From Devosia sp. YR412 (GTDB taxonomy: Bacteria > Pseudomonadota > Alphaproteobacteria > Rhizobiales > Devosiaceae), in contig NZ_FOFL01000001.1 in the NCBI RefSeq assembly GCF_900110945.1, positions 558,001-622,000 of the forward strand: a stretch of 64,000 bases of DNA, read 5' to 3'. The position numbers and the translations under genes were made by a program. Below are positions 9,649 through 18,638 of the stretch, in pieces. The notes under the pieces are model-generated. The model worked only from the letters and a program-made list of their open reading frames with translations, ran no database searches and was not told the origin of the DNA. The number at the start of each line of letters is the position of its first letter. The stretch's first letter is position 1.

Positions 9649-10157
9649 GCGTCGGCTTTCACGCGGGCCATTTCGGCTGCCTGCTCCACCCAGCGCTCGC
9701 GCCGAATGCGGCCCTTGAAGGCTAGCTGGCCATCGACCCAATCGACATTGGCCTTGGTCCAGGTGGCGATCTGGTCGAGGTGGTATATGCCAAGGCCATT
9801 GAGCGAAGCTTCGATCTTTGGACCGATGCCCTTGATCTGCTTGAGATTGTCGGCCGTGCCGTTGCGCGGCGCGGACAGAGCTGCGGGCCTGGGGCTGGTG
9901 AGTTTGGCCTTTGCAAGCTCTACAGGCTTTGGCGCCGGCTCCTCAACCGTCGCGGCGAGACGCGCGGCTGGGCTACGGGGGCGCTTGAGTTCGGGCGGTG
10001 CAGCGATGACGACCGGCACGGCGATCGGGGCGACCTCGCGGGTGCCGCGACCGGCATGGAGGATACGCCTGACGCTGTAGCCCAGGACACAGCCGAGCAG
10101 ATAGGCCACGAGGATCAGCGATGCCGTCTCGATCAGATGTGCCGTGTTGAAGGTCAT
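9645..10157 (-). CDS. Membrane-anchored protein with C-terminal helix-hairpin-helix-like domain
   Basis: A 170-residue protein. One transmembrane segment lies near the N-terminus (residues about 10-28), followed by a proline/alanine/lysine-rich linker. The C-terminal domain from NLKQIKGIGPKIEASLNGLGI to the end matches the short HHH-like domain that Hyphomicrobiales also append to NuoE and ribosomal protein L21. The function of that domain is not known. The start codon lies 4 bp after the stop of a 36-codon membrane ORF and the pair follows the OmpA/BON gene, so all three are probably one operon. Confidence 0.75.
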   Translation of the reverse strand: MTFNTAHLIETASLILVAYLLGCVLGYSVRRILHAGRGTREVAPIAVPVVIAAPPELKRPRSPAARLAATVEEPAPKPVELAKAKLTSPRPAALSAPRNGTADNLKQIKGIGPKIEASLNGLGIYHLDQIATWTKANVDWVDGQLAFKGRIRRERWVEQAAEMARVKADA

Positions 10158-10161
10158 TGCA

Positions 10162-10272
10162 TCAGGCCTTCGGGGTAAAGCTGCGCCAGCCGACGACGAG
10201 GCCGATCAGCCCCGCACCGGCTAGGTATGGCCAATAGACGCCCAGCAGATAGGTGATTGAACCCCAATCCAT
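10162..10272 (-). CDS. 36-residue single-pass membrane protein
   Basis: A small open frame between the OmpA/BON gene (stop 10281) and the HHH protein (start 10157). It starts with ATG at 10272 and ends with TGA at 10162-10164. The product begins MDWGSITYLLGVYWPYLAGA, continues with a glycine- and valine-rich hydrophobic helix and ends WRSFTPKA, so it is a single membrane span with a positive C-terminal end. The gaps of 8 and 4 bp to its neighbours favour real translation within the operon. I do not recognise a named family. Confidence 0.6.
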   Translation of the reverse strand: MDWGSITYLLGVYWPYLAGAGLIGLVVGWRSFTPKA

Positions 10273-10280
10273 CGCCCGCC

Positions 10281-12608
10281 CTATTCTCCCGCCTTGACCG
10301 TCACCACGATGCGCCGGTTGATCCGCTTACCCTCTTGCGTCGCATTGTCGGCAATCGGCGCCGTCTCGCCATAGCCCACGGCATAGAGCCGATCGGCGGC
10401 GACGCCGCGTTGCACCAATGCACTGACCACGGCCTCGGCCCGCGCCACCGAGAGGGCCATGTTCTGGGTCTCGTCACCATCGGAATCGGTGTGGCCCTCG
10501 ATATGCACCGTGGCGCTTGGACAGGCCGCCAGATCGATGGCCAACTCGTCGAGCGGTTGATTGGATTCCGCAGCAATGGCCGCCGCACCGGAGCGGAAGA
10601 AAATGGCATTGCGCGCGGAAAACTGCGCCACCGGCGCAGCGCAGGCGATGACCTCAGGCGAGACGGCAGCGGCCGGTGCCGGCGCGGGCTCTACAGGTGG
10701 AACAACTTCGGATGTCTGGATCGGAGCGATTGGTTCCGGCTCGGCTTCCGGAGCCTCGACCTCGGGAGCAGCCTCGACTTCTGGCTCGACCACCGGTTCT
10801 GCAGCGACGGCAGGCGCCTCGGCCACCACGATCTCCGGTGTCACTGGCTCGGGCGCTGGTTCTGGCGGCGGCTCTACCACGGGCGCTGGCTCGGCAATCG
10901 GCGCAGGTTCTGGCTCTACGGCAACAGCAACCACCGGCGCATCCGCCACGGCCATGGACCAGCCGGCGGCGGCAAGTTTCTGGTCGGCAAAAGCGGTATC
11001 CAGCGCGGCGCGGTCGGCCGGCGAGTTTGCCGTGCCGGTCAAGGTCCAGCCCCGGCCATCGAAGCTGATGGAGCCGTCGCGCAGCAATGGCAGCAGGTCG
11101 AGCGCAGTCTCGGCCGAGGCAAGGAAACTGCCCGGCTCGCCGGAGGCAAAGGTCAAACTATCTTTCGCGTCAGTACCGGCAGACGCCAACAAAGCCGCCT
11201 TCGCCTCGGCGTTCGGCACGAGGCCGGAGAGCGTAATTACCCCTGCCCCGTCCTTGATCACCTGCCAGGTGTAGGCCTCTGCAAATGGCGGGCGGATTTC
11301 GGCCTGGGCCAGCACTAGGCCCTGCGGTGCGCCATCCGACAGGCTGGTGCGCAGGGCGTCATAGTCGGCCAGCGAAGCGGCAATGCCGGACAGGGTGATG
11401 ATATTGTCGCGCAGAGCAAAGCGGCCTTCGCTCATCTGGTCAAGTGCGGCGAGACCGAAGTCTGCCGCCGACTGGTAGCGCTCCGGCGCACCGCGCCCCA
11501 GTTTGAGATAGGTGATGTCGGCGCCTGTGCGCTGCGCGAAAGCCTGGCGCGTGTCGTCGTCTGGCGCATAGCCATCGAACACCAAGGCGCCGCCGGCCTG
11601 CTGCGAGGCACTCATCCAGTAATCGGCAATGCGTGGCGGCTCGAGCGTGATGATACTGCCGGCAGACTGCAGCGTATCGGTCACCGCTTGGGCGACCTCG
11701 ATCGTCGGAGGTGCGCCAGTCACCGTGCTTTGCTCGCCATTGATGGTCACAGCACCATATTCCAGCTTCGCTAACTGCTCCAACAAACGCTGCGAAAGCT
11801 CTGCAAAACCTTGTGGTTCTCCCGAGCCGAGAGCCAGCCCCGTTGCTACCGGAATGCCGGAGACATCAGCCGTTCGGAAGCGTTCGGCCGTGGCATCGTC
11901 GGGCACGAAGCCTGTGACCTCGATGCGCTTGCCATCGAAACTGGCGCTCCACTGATAAGGTTCGACCAGCGCCGGAGCGATCTCGATCGCGCCCAAGGTC
12001 AGCCCCGAAGGCGCACCGGCCCGCATGACGATCAGCAGATCGCGATAGTCCCGCTCGGATTTGGCGCGGCCCTCGAGACTGAGCGTCGTGTCGGACAGCG
12101 TGATCGCGCCCTGATCGAGATATTTCAGATTATCGATGGCAAAGCTGGCACCCGCCAACCAAGCCTCCCGCTCCGGCATGCCCGAACGCAAATCGAGTTT
12201 AGCTTCCATTTGCCCGGCGCGATCAAGCAATCGCTGCCGCGTTGTTTCATCCGGCACACCGCCGCTGAGGCTGCTGCCCTCCGGCGTCATGGTGGCAGTG
12301 AAAAGATAGGGCTTGGCGACAGGTGCCAGCGTGACGTCGCTCACGACGCTGCGGATTCCGGGCACTGACGCAAGCCGCGCAACCGCCGATTGCAAAACGG
12401 CCTGATCCGTCGTGGTGCCGGTCAATTTCAGATCGCGCGCATCAAGCGACAGTTCGGCCCAATCGTACCCGCCTGCCGCCATCGCGACCGTCGTTCTGGC
12501 CGTCAAATCGCTGGCGATTTCGCCCGACGTCATCGCCAGGCAAAGGCTCGTGCCGCCGAGGACAGTGGCCAGTCCCGGCATGACCCACTTGAGGAGGTCC
12601 CTGATCAT
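10281..12608 (-). CDS. OmpA-family protein with BON-like repeats
   Basis: A 775-residue envelope protein. An N-terminal hydrophobic signal/anchor (residues about 8-27) is followed by about four divergent repeats of roughly 110-120 residues. Each has the pattern L..L..G...L....L+L.G.A, then PPF.EPY.W, which resembles BON domains that bind membranes. A Pro/Ala/Glu-rich linker of about 120 residues follows, then an OmpA-like peptidoglycan-binding domain (NAIFFRSG, VHIEGHTDSDG, ARAEAVV, GYGETAPI, NRRIVV). It probably links the wall to a membrane. The ATG at 12608 gives a sensible signal; a longer frame upstream is only non-coding leader. Confidence 0.85.
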   Translation of the reverse strand: MIRDLLKWVMPGLATVLGGTSLCLAMTSGEIASDLTARTTVAMAAGGYDWAELSLDARDLKLTGTTTDQAVLQSAVARLASVPGIRSVVSDVTLAPVAKPYLFTATMTPEGSSLSGGVPDETTRQRLLDRAGQMEAKLDLRSGMPEREAWLAGASFAIDNLKYLDQGAITLSDTTLSLEGRAKSERDYRDLLIVMRAGAPSGLTLGAIEIAPALVEPYQWSASFDGKRIEVTGFVPDDATAERFRTADVSGIPVATGLALGSGEPQGFAELSQRLLEQLAKLEYGAVTINGEQSTVTGAPPTIEVAQAVTDTLQSAGSIITLEPPRIADYWMSASQQAGGALVFDGYAPDDDTRQAFAQRTGADITYLKLGRGAPERYQSAADFGLAALDQMSEGRFALRDNIITLSGIAASLADYDALRTSLSDGAPQGLVLAQAEIRPPFAEAYTWQVIKDGAGVITLSGLVPNAEAKAALLASAGTDAKDSLTFASGEPGSFLASAETALDLLPLLRDGSISFDGRGWTLTGTANSPADRAALDTAFADQKLAAAGWSMAVADAPVVAVAVEPEPAPIAEPAPVVEPPPEPAPEPVTPEIVVAEAPAVAAEPVVEPEVEAAPEVEAPEAEPEPIAPIQTSEVVPPVEPAPAPAAAVSPEVIACAAPVAQFSARNAIFFRSGAAAIAAESNQPLDELAIDLAACPSATVHIEGHTDSDGDETQNMALSVARAEAVVSALVQRGVAADRLYAVGYGETAPIADNATQEGKRINRRIVVTVKAGE

Positions 12609-12806
12609 TCGCAATCCAGTCAATATCCGCGTTTGACGCAAGGCTAGAGCATTTCCGCTCCGCAAAGCACGGAAATTTCTGGATCTAAACTCTTGATATT
12701 GCTGGATGACTTTAACGCGGGGCGTCGGCTGCAAGAAGCAGTTTCGCTCGGGCGAGAGAATCAATGTTCAGGTCGAGGCAATCGGCTTTGTATCGCTCAA
12801 AAGCAG

Positions 12807-12832
12807 AAAGGCCCGGCGTGAGCCGGGCCTTT
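12807..12832 (-). terminator. Intrinsic terminator of the porin gene
   Basis: A perfect 11-bp stem, AAAGGCCCGGC and its complement, with loop GTGA on the plus strand. Read on the minus strand the stem is followed by CTGCTTTTGAG. It lies 24 bp after the porin stop codon. Confidence 0.85.
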
Positions 12833-12856
12833 CCGTAGCAGGTCGTAATCCGAGGA

Positions 12857-14233
12857 TTACTGGAAGGCCTTGGCAGCCTTGAAGGTAACCTTGTAAGCGC
12901 CGTTCTGCTGAACGGTTGCGCCAACCGACGAAGAGAAACCGCCGCCGGGGGTCCAGCCGAGTTCGGCCTTTGCGTAGAAGTCGGACGAGAAGGCCGGAGC
13001 AGCAGGAGCTGGGGTCAGGCCGAACACGCCAACTTCACCCGTGAGCTTCACGGTTTCGGTCAGAGCAGCGACGATCTGGGCAGCAACCTGGTAGCCGTCA
13101 GCAACGCCAGCGGTACCGTCGTTGAAGTAACGACCGCCGAGGTTGATTTCGACGCCTTCAGCAACGGTGGCGCCGATGGAGCCGCCAAAGCCGTAGTCGG
13201 TGCCGACGTCTGCGCCGACGTTGTCGTTACCGCCAGCGATTTCAGCCGACAGCGCAACCTTGAACATGTCGAACTTGGCTTCGCCGGAGACGAGGCCGTT
13301 GAAGAAGCGAGCGTACTGTGCGCCGCCGTTGTTCAGGCCGCCAAACGAGCCAGCTGCACGCAGCTTGAACGCGTCGAAGGTGCCGGTCACGCCAGCATGA
13401 ACAGCATAGCTGTCGCCGATCGAACCCCAACCATTGGCGAGACCGCCAACCGAACCGCTGACGTGGGCAGTGACGCCTTCACCAGCATATTCCAGCACGC
13501 CGATCAGGCTGCCAGCTTCGACGTCAACACGGTCAAGAGCTTCGAGACCGATCTTGCCGACAATGCCTTCGCCGAACTGCGACTCGAGCTGGATGACATG
13601 GCCACCCTTGCGGACGGGGCCTTCCCAAACGCCGGCGTCAGCGTCCTTGGAGATGAACAGGCCGGTAAAGTTGAACGGCTCGTCGTCGCCTTCGTTGAAG
13701 ATCGAACCCTTCTTACCAGCGGACAGGATGGTGGTGTCACCGACCTGGACGTAGGCGTCCTGGGCGCGCAGAGCATGCGCATCGCCGTCAACAGCAGCAA
13801 TGCCGTCACGAGCACGGGTGTAGTCACGCTGGCGCAGGTTGATCACGACGCGAGCCGGACCGAAGTCGCTCGAAGCGGTACCAACGAACTTCAGCAGGGT
13901 CTCAACCTTCGAGTTCCAATCCTGGTTCGAAACGCCAGCGAGGAAGCTCGGAGCGTCAACACTGGTGCTACCGTCAGCGTTCACGCCACCGAAGTTGGCA
14001 GTGATAACCGGAGCAGCAACAACGCCGGAGTTGTTGAAGTTACCATATTCGTAGGTGTACGAAACCGAACCCGAGATCTGCAGGCAGTTGGTGTCGGACG
14101 AAATGGTCAGGCCGGACAGGCCGAGCTCGTCGCAAACGTCGAGCGAGGTGAGCACGCCGAGATCGGCAGCGAAGCCAGCGGTCGACAGACCGGCAGCAGC
14201 GATAGAACCGAGGATAAGGCTCTTGAGTTTCAT
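12857..14233 (-). CDS. Outer-membrane porin, rhizobial Omp2/RopA-like type
   Basis: Forms a trimeric beta-barrel channel in the outer membrane. The 458-residue precursor starts MKLKSLILGSIAAAGLSTAGFA, a signal peptide cut after AGFA. The mature part begins ADLGVLTSLDVCDELGLSGL, with the early paired cysteines and amphipathic strands of the Hyphomicrobiales porin family, and ends in phenylalanine plus glutamine rather than the usual terminal aromatic. The ATG at 14233 follows GGAGG by 7 bases, which fixes the start; an in-frame upstream ATG at 14257 is not needed. A strong terminator follows. Confidence 0.85.
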   Translation of the reverse strand: MKLKSLILGSIAAAGLSTAGFAADLGVLTSLDVCDELGLSGLTISSDTNCLQISGSVSYTYEYGNFNNSGVVAAPVITANFGGVNADGSTSVDAPSFLAGVSNQDWNSKVETLLKFVGTASSDFGPARVVINLRQRDYTRARDGIAAVDGDAHALRAQDAYVQVGDTTILSAGKKGSIFNEGDDEPFNFTGLFISKDADAGVWEGPVRKGGHVIQLESQFGEGIVGKIGLEALDRVDVEAGSLIGVLEYAGEGVTAHVSGSVGGLANGWGSIGDSYAVHAGVTGTFDAFKLRAAGSFGGLNNGGAQYARFFNGLVSGEAKFDMFKVALSAEIAGGNDNVGADVGTDYGFGGSIGATVAEGVEINLGGRYFNDGTAGVADGYQVAAQIVAALTETVKLTGEVGVFGLTPAPAAPAFSSDFYAKAELGWTPGGGFSSSVGATVQQNGAYKVTFKAAKAFQ

Positions 14234-14679
14234 TGGTTGACCTCCAAAGTCAGTCATTCTTGGTGCCGGTTACCCAGCGGTTTGTCGTAACGCGACCACA
14301 CTATCGTGGTGCAGTGTGTTGCCGTCGCGCTGCGACCGACAAACGATCCCATGCATGGATTCGCAAGACCCACTCTACGCATGGTGAAACAGGACGCAAT
14401 CACGCAAAGGCCGTTTTGGTGGGGCGGCAATATGGTTGCAAGGTGGATGTTGCAGATTCAGCACACAGCTGGAAACCACTTGTTAACCCGGCTGAATGCG
14501 AGGTTAAAATCCTTTGGTTTTACTGGGTTACACGGCAATCGAACGCTTTTTAACGTCATTTGCAGCCCGGAAGTCCCAAAGTTGCATCGCCGCGGGCAGG
14601 CAGCGGATGTGGCGCAATTGTGCAGACAATGAGAAGATAGTCGGCGCCTTAGAGGGACGTTGCCACATTTGGAGGACGC
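14234..14679. other. Intergenic region between porin and SDR genes
   Basis: Divergent promoter region of 446 bp. The only clear structure is an interrupted inverted repeat at 14291-14329. Its arms CGCGAC plus CACACT pair with AGTGTG and GTCGCG, and it lies 58-96 bp upstream of the porin start. It could be an operator or a leader hairpin. AT-rich stretches with TTAA occur around 14480-14560, but no pair has CtrA spacing. The short open frames here match nothing I know. Confidence 0.5.
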
Positions 14680-15423
14680 ATGAGCAGCAAGGGTAATGTG
14701 GCAGTGGTCACGGGCGGAAGTTCCGGCATCGGCAAGGCAGCGGCGCTTGGGCTGGCGAAAGCCGGCTATGACGTGGCCATATGCGGCCGCCGCGCCGACG
14801 TGCTGCAGGCCGTTGCGCAAGAAACCGGCGGGTACTGGAGCGAGTGCAACGTTACCGACCCCAATGCCGTGGCTCAATTCTTTGCTGGCGTTAAAGAGAG
14901 ATATGGTCGCGTGGATGTGGTCTTCAACAATGCCGGCCGCTTTGCTCCCGCGGTATCGTTTGGCGACCTTGATGTCCTGACCTGGCAGGAAATGGTCAAC
15001 ACCAATCTCAATGGCGCCTTCTATGTCGCGCGCGAGGCGTTTCGGGCGATGCGGGACCAGAGCCCCCAGGGCGGGCGGATCATCAATAATGGCTCCATCT
15101 CGGCCTATGCGCCGCGACCGGGCGCTGCATCATACACCGCGACCAAACACGCGATCACCGGCCTGACCAAGGCGATTTCGCTGGATGGGCGGGCGTTCAA
15201 CATTGCCTGCGGGCAGATCGACATCGGCAATGCCGCGACCGATATGACCAGCAACATGAACTCCGGTTCATTGCAGGCCAATGGCACCATGATGCCCGAG
15301 CCGACCATGGATGTGGCCCATGTGGTCCATGCCATTCTCTATATGGCGGGCCTGCCGCTGCAGGCCAATGTGCAGTTCATGACGGTGATGGCGACGACCA
15401 TGCCCTATATCGGGCGCGGCTAG
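14680..15423 (+). CDS. SDR-family oxidoreductase
   Basis: A classical short-chain dehydrogenase/reductase of 247 residues, cytoplasmic. It has the nucleotide motif TGGSSGIG (residues about 11-18), NNAG at about 88-91, the active-site serine in NNGSISA, and the catalytic YTATK. The basic residues CGRRAD after the second strand suggest NADP(H) preference. The Shine-Dalgarno GGAGGA lies 4 bases before the ATG. Substrate cannot be read from the sequence. It stands alone, converging on nagA with 1 bp between the stops. Confidence 0.9.
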   Translation: MSSKGNVAVVTGGSSGIGKAAALGLAKAGYDVAICGRRADVLQAVAQETGGYWSECNVTDPNAVAQFFAGVKERYGRVDVVFNNAGRFAPAVSFGDLDVLTWQEMVNTNLNGAFYVAREAFRAMRDQSPQGGRIINNGSISAYAPRPGAASYTATKHAITGLTKAISLDGRAFNIACGQIDIGNAATDMTSNMNSGSLQANGTMMPEPTMDVAHVVHAILYMAGLPLQANVQFMTVMATTMPYIGRG

Positions 15424-15424
15424 T

Positions 15425-16585
15425 CTAGGCGCGCCAGACTTCGGCGCCCCGGATCCAGGTGGCGCGCATCTTTCGGTCGTTGGAGAGATGCACGAAGCTG
15501 GCCATGGCAGCGGGGCGGAGATGGCCGAACTCTGCCTCAATGCCCATGGCCTCAGCTGGATAAAGCGAGGCCATGCGAATGGCCTCTTCCAGCGGCAAGC
15601 CGATGGTTTCATGCATGAAATTGACGGCGTCGATCATGTCGAGATCGGCGCCGGCCAATGTGCCATCGGCGAGGCGCAGGGCGCCGTCGGCGCGGGTGAT
15701 GGTGCGGCCGTTGAGGGTAAGGGTCTCGATGTCGGTGCCGGTTTGCGACATGGCGTCGGTGACGAGGAACAGGCGGCCGGGGCCGGATTTACTCGCGAGG
15801 GCGACCTTGATGGCGGCGGGATGGACGTGGATGCCATCGGCGATCAGGCCGGCGTGGACATTGGGGTGATGCAGGACCGCGCCAACGACGCCGGGTTCGC
15901 GATTGCCCAACTGGCTCATGGCGTTGAACAAATGCGTGGCCATGCTGGCGCCGGCGGCGAAGGCGGCGCTGGCCATATCGATGCCGGCGTCGGAATGACC
16001 GATGCTGACCACGATACCAGCGTCAGTTAGAGCCTTGATCTGGCTGGGGTTTACGGTTTCTGGGGCTACGGTGATCAACAGGTTCGGCAGGTCTTTCCGC
16101 GCCGCGATGAGGCGAGCAAGGTCGGCGTCATCCATCGGGCGGATCAGCGCCGGGTCGTGCGTGCCCTTGCGCGCGAGGGAGAGGTGCGGGCCTTCGAGGT
16201 GAAGGCCGATGAAGCCCGGAACGCCTTGATCTGCCGCAGCTTTTCCGGCGGCGATGGCGGCGACGTTGATCTCGACCGTGTCAGTGATCAGCGTCGGCAA
16301 GAGCGCCGTGGTGCCGAATTGGGCATGGGCGGCGCAGATGGTGCGGATGGATTCGACGGTCGGCGCATTGTTGAACAGCACGCCGCCACCGCCGTTGACC
16401 TGCAGGTCGATGAAGCCGGGGACCAGCATTCCGCCGTCCAGATGAAAGGATTCTGAACGCTGCGGGACGGCATCTAAACTAACGATACCGCTGACATGGC
16501 CGAACTCGACCAGAAGCGCCGCATCGTCGTGCCAGTCATGCCCGTCGAAAATGCGGGCGCCAGTGATGGCCGTCAGGTCGCTCAT
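15425..16585 (-). CDS. nagA: N-acetylglucosamine-6-phosphate deacetylase
   Basis: Removes acetate from GlcNAc-6-phosphate to give glucosamine-6-phosphate, in the cytoplasm. The 386-residue amidohydrolase has PGFIDLQVNGGGG near residue 55, the metal site residues in HLEGPHL, SIGHSDA, ATHLFNAMSQ, GLIADGIHVH, and the catalytic aspartate in LVTDAM. It is the last gene of the gntR-SIS-nagA operon; its ATG overlaps the TGA of the SIS gene by 4 bp. It should handle GlcNAc-6-P made by MurQ across the divergent promoter. Confidence 0.95.
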   Translation of the reverse strand: MSDLTAITGARIFDGHDWHDDAALLVEFGHVSGIVSLDAVPQRSESFHLDGGMLVPGFIDLQVNGGGGVLFNNAPTVESIRTICAAHAQFGTTALLPTLITDTVEINVAAIAAGKAAADQGVPGFIGLHLEGPHLSLARKGTHDPALIRPMDDADLARLIAARKDLPNLLITVAPETVNPSQIKALTDAGIVVSIGHSDAGIDMASAAFAAGASMATHLFNAMSQLGNREPGVVGAVLHHPNVHAGLIADGIHVHPAAIKVALASKSGPGRLFLVTDAMSQTGTDIETLTLNGRTITRADGALRLADGTLAGADLDMIDAVNFMHETIGLPLEEAIRMASLYPAEAMGIEAEFGHLRPAAMASFVHLSNDRKMRATWIRGAEVWRA

Positions 16586-17613
16586 GTGGTCTCGGTGACC
16601 TTCTTGAGCGCCGGCGGTACGTCGGGATTGAGGCCCCGATGACGGGAGAGAGCTTCGACGAAGCCATAGAAGGAGACGATCAGCGACAGCGGGTCGGTGA
16701 TCGGATGGCCGGTGGCAGCAAAGGGCAAGGCCTTGGCGGCACCCGGATGGTCGCTGGTGAGGAAGGCCAGTGCGCCCTGCCCGGCCAGCTTATGCGCCAT
16801 ATCGGCGACCGAGGCTTCCGCGGCGTCGCGCGCGGCGAGGCCCAGTACCGGATAGCCCTTGGTGACGATGGCGACCGGGCCATGCATGACTTCGGCGGCG
16901 CTGTAGGATTCGGCCTGGATATTGCAGGTTTCCTTGAACTTCAGCGCTGCCTCATTGGCGATGGCAAAGCCGGGGCCGCGACCGAGCACATAGAGCGCGT
17001 TGTGGCCGTCGAGCGCGGTGATCATTTCGGACCAGTCGCAGGCGACGGCCTTGGCCAGCGAGTTGGGCAGGTCATTGACCGCGGCGTTGAGCGCGTCATC
17101 ACCGCTCCAGCGGGCGACCAGCGACAGGCCGGCAACGACTGAGGTGACGAAGGTCTTGGTGGCGGCCACCGATTTTTCCGGGCCGGCATGCAGGTCGACC
17201 GTGAAATCCGAAGCTTCGGCCAGCGGCGAGCCGGCGGTATTGGTGATGGCAATGGTGGTGGCGCCCGAGCGACGGGCGGACTGGGTCATGCCGACGATGT
17301 CGGGGCTCTTGCCAGACTGCGAAATGGCGATGGTGGCGGCGCGGTCGAGTTTGAGATCCTTACCATAGATGGAAGCGATGGACGGACCGATCGAGGCGAC
17401 CGGCAGGCCCAGCGTCAGTTCGATGGCATATTTGAGATAGGCGCAGGCATGGTCGGAGGAGCCGCGAGCAACCGTCGCGACCAGCGCCGGATCGCGCTCG
17501 CGCAGGGCGGCGGCGGCGGCATCGAGGACGGCGCCGCTCTGATCGAGAAAGCCGGCGACGACATCAGGGATGGCGTCGACTTCCTGGCGCATGAAGGTCT
17601 GGTTCGAAATCAC
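16582..17613 (-). CDS. SIS-domain aminosugar-phosphate isomerase (glucosamine-6-P deaminase, NagB-II type)
   Basis: A 343-residue double-SIS protein resembling the isomerase half of GlmS without the glutaminase domain. Motifs include VARGSSDHA, AISQSGKSPD, ITNTAGSPLA, ESYSAAEVMHGP and the C-terminal PPALKKVTET. Lone SIS proteins of this kind beside nagA are usually NagB-II glucosamine-6-phosphate deaminases, yielding fructose-6-phosphate and ammonia; an AgaS-like role is the alternative. The start is GTG at 17613 because it overlaps the gntR stop as GTGA; an in-frame ATG is at 17592. Confidence 0.85.
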   Translation of the reverse strand: MISNQTFMRQEVDAIPDVVAGFLDQSGAVLDAAAAALRERDPALVATVARGSSDHACAYLKYAIELTLGLPVASIGPSIASIYGKDLKLDRAATIAISQSGKSPDIVGMTQSARRSGATTIAITNTAGSPLAEASDFTVDLHAGPEKSVAATKTFVTSVVAGLSLVARWSGDDALNAAVNDLPNSLAKAVACDWSEMITALDGHNALYVLGRGPGFAIANEAALKFKETCNIQAESYSAAEVMHGPVAIVTKGYPVLGLAARDAAEASVADMAHKLAGQGALAFLTSDHPGAAKALPFAATGHPITDPLSLIVSFYGFVEALSRHRGLNPDVPPALKKVTETT

Positions 17614-18446
17614 GGCTTGGCTCCTGCAGGATCGCCGAGCCGCAGCTCGGCGACGAAATCATAGGTATCGCCCCGATAGATCGAACGGGTGAATTCGATC
17701 ACCCGCCCCGAGGCCAGATAAGAGGTGCGCTCGATATTGAGCCCGGCCGAGCCCTCCGGCACATGCAGCAGCGCTGCATCCTCGGCGCCCAGATTGGCGG
17801 CGCGGATGCGCTGGATGGCGCGGACCGGGCGATTGCCGAATTTATCGAGGTGTTTGTAGAGACTGTCGCCAATGCTGGCCGGGTCGGGCAGCACATGTGA
17901 GGAAAGACTGGCGCGCTCGATGGCCAGGGGCGTTTCGCCGGTGAGGCGCAGCCGAGAGATACGCGCGGCCTGCTCGCCCGAGCTCAGGCCCAAGATGACG
18001 GTTTCCTCGGGCGAGGGAATATAAAGACCGCGATCGAGCCATTCGGCGCGCACGGCCATGCCGCGCCGCGCCATGTCTTCGGTAAAGGAGGTCAGCTGCG
18101 ACAGCGACTGTTCCACCCGCTGGGTGATCGGGGCGACGAAAGTGCCCGAGCCATGGCGCTGCACCAGCACGCCATCCTTGACCAGCTGCAGTACCGCCTT
18201 GCGCACGGTGACGCGGGAGACGTCGACCTTGGTGGCGAGATCGCGCTCGGAGGGCAGCGCGTCGCCGGGATTGACGGCGCCGGAATGAATGGCATCCTCG
18301 ATCCAGCGCTTGAGCTGGAGATAAAGCGGCCCGCCCGAGGGCAGCACCACCGGACCATCGGCGAAGAAACTGTTCGACGCGTCTGCCACTCTTCCCCCTG
18401 TTGCGGTCAGCGGCGCATTGCCCATCATCGGATACGCGGCTGACAT
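17610..18446 (-). CDS. GntR/HutC-family regulator of the amino-sugar genes
   Basis: A 278-residue repressor-type protein. The N-terminal winged helix is GPLYLQLKRWIEDAIHSG ... LPSERDLATKVDVSRVTVRKA, and the C-terminal UTRA ligand domain runs from about residue 130 to the end (VLDP-, FTRSIYRGDTYDFVAELR). Its place at the head of a nag operon and opposite murQ suggests it senses a phosphorylated amino sugar. The start is uncertain: ATG at 18446 gives a 30-residue leader before the helix, with no good Shine-Dalgarno. TGGTAT direct repeats lie 18 bp upstream, which fits autoregulation. Confidence 0.85.
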   Translation of the reverse strand: MSAAYPMMGNAPLTATGGRVADASNSFFADGPVVLPSGGPLYLQLKRWIEDAIHSGAVNPGDALPSERDLATKVDVSRVTVRKAVLQLVKDGVLVQRHGSGTFVAPITQRVEQSLSQLTSFTEDMARRGMAVRAEWLDRGLYIPSPEETVILGLSSGEQAARISRLRLTGETPLAIERASLSSHVLPDPASIGDSLYKHLDKFGNRPVRAIQRIRAANLGAEDAALLHVPEGSAGLNIERTSYLASGRVIEFTRSIYRGDTYDFVAELRLGDPAGAKP

Positions 18447-18463
18447 GGCCGCGCCACCACATG

Positions 18464-18480
18464 ATACCAATAAAATACCA
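18464..18480 (-). promoter_or_regulatory. Direct-repeat operator upstream of gntR
   Basis: On the minus strand TGGTAT occurs twice, 11 bp apart start to start, with 5 bases between (plus strand: ATACCA at 18464 and 18475). The same arrangement, in the other orientation, precedes murQ. This is probably the binding site of the adjacent GntR regulator. Confidence 0.7.
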
Positions 18481-18596
18481 TTCACCAAGAGCCAAAACGC
18501 AATTCTGCACTTTGGTCGCATAGCCCTGCTTGTATTGGGCATTTGAGATTTCGGTTTTATCAGGAGAGGCAGTTGGATGCCGCGCGTCTGGACAAG

Positions 18597-18613
18597 TGGT
18601 ATGATTTTGGCAT
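18597..18613 (+). promoter_or_regulatory. Direct-repeat operator upstream of murQ
   Basis: TGGTAT, five bases, then TGGCAT, again with an 11-bp period. It lies 26 bp before the murQ ATG and points the same way as the gene. Together with 18464-18480 it gives each divergent transcript its own copy. Confidence 0.7.
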
Positions 18614-18638
18614 TATCGCCCGGCAGGAGGAGACGCCC

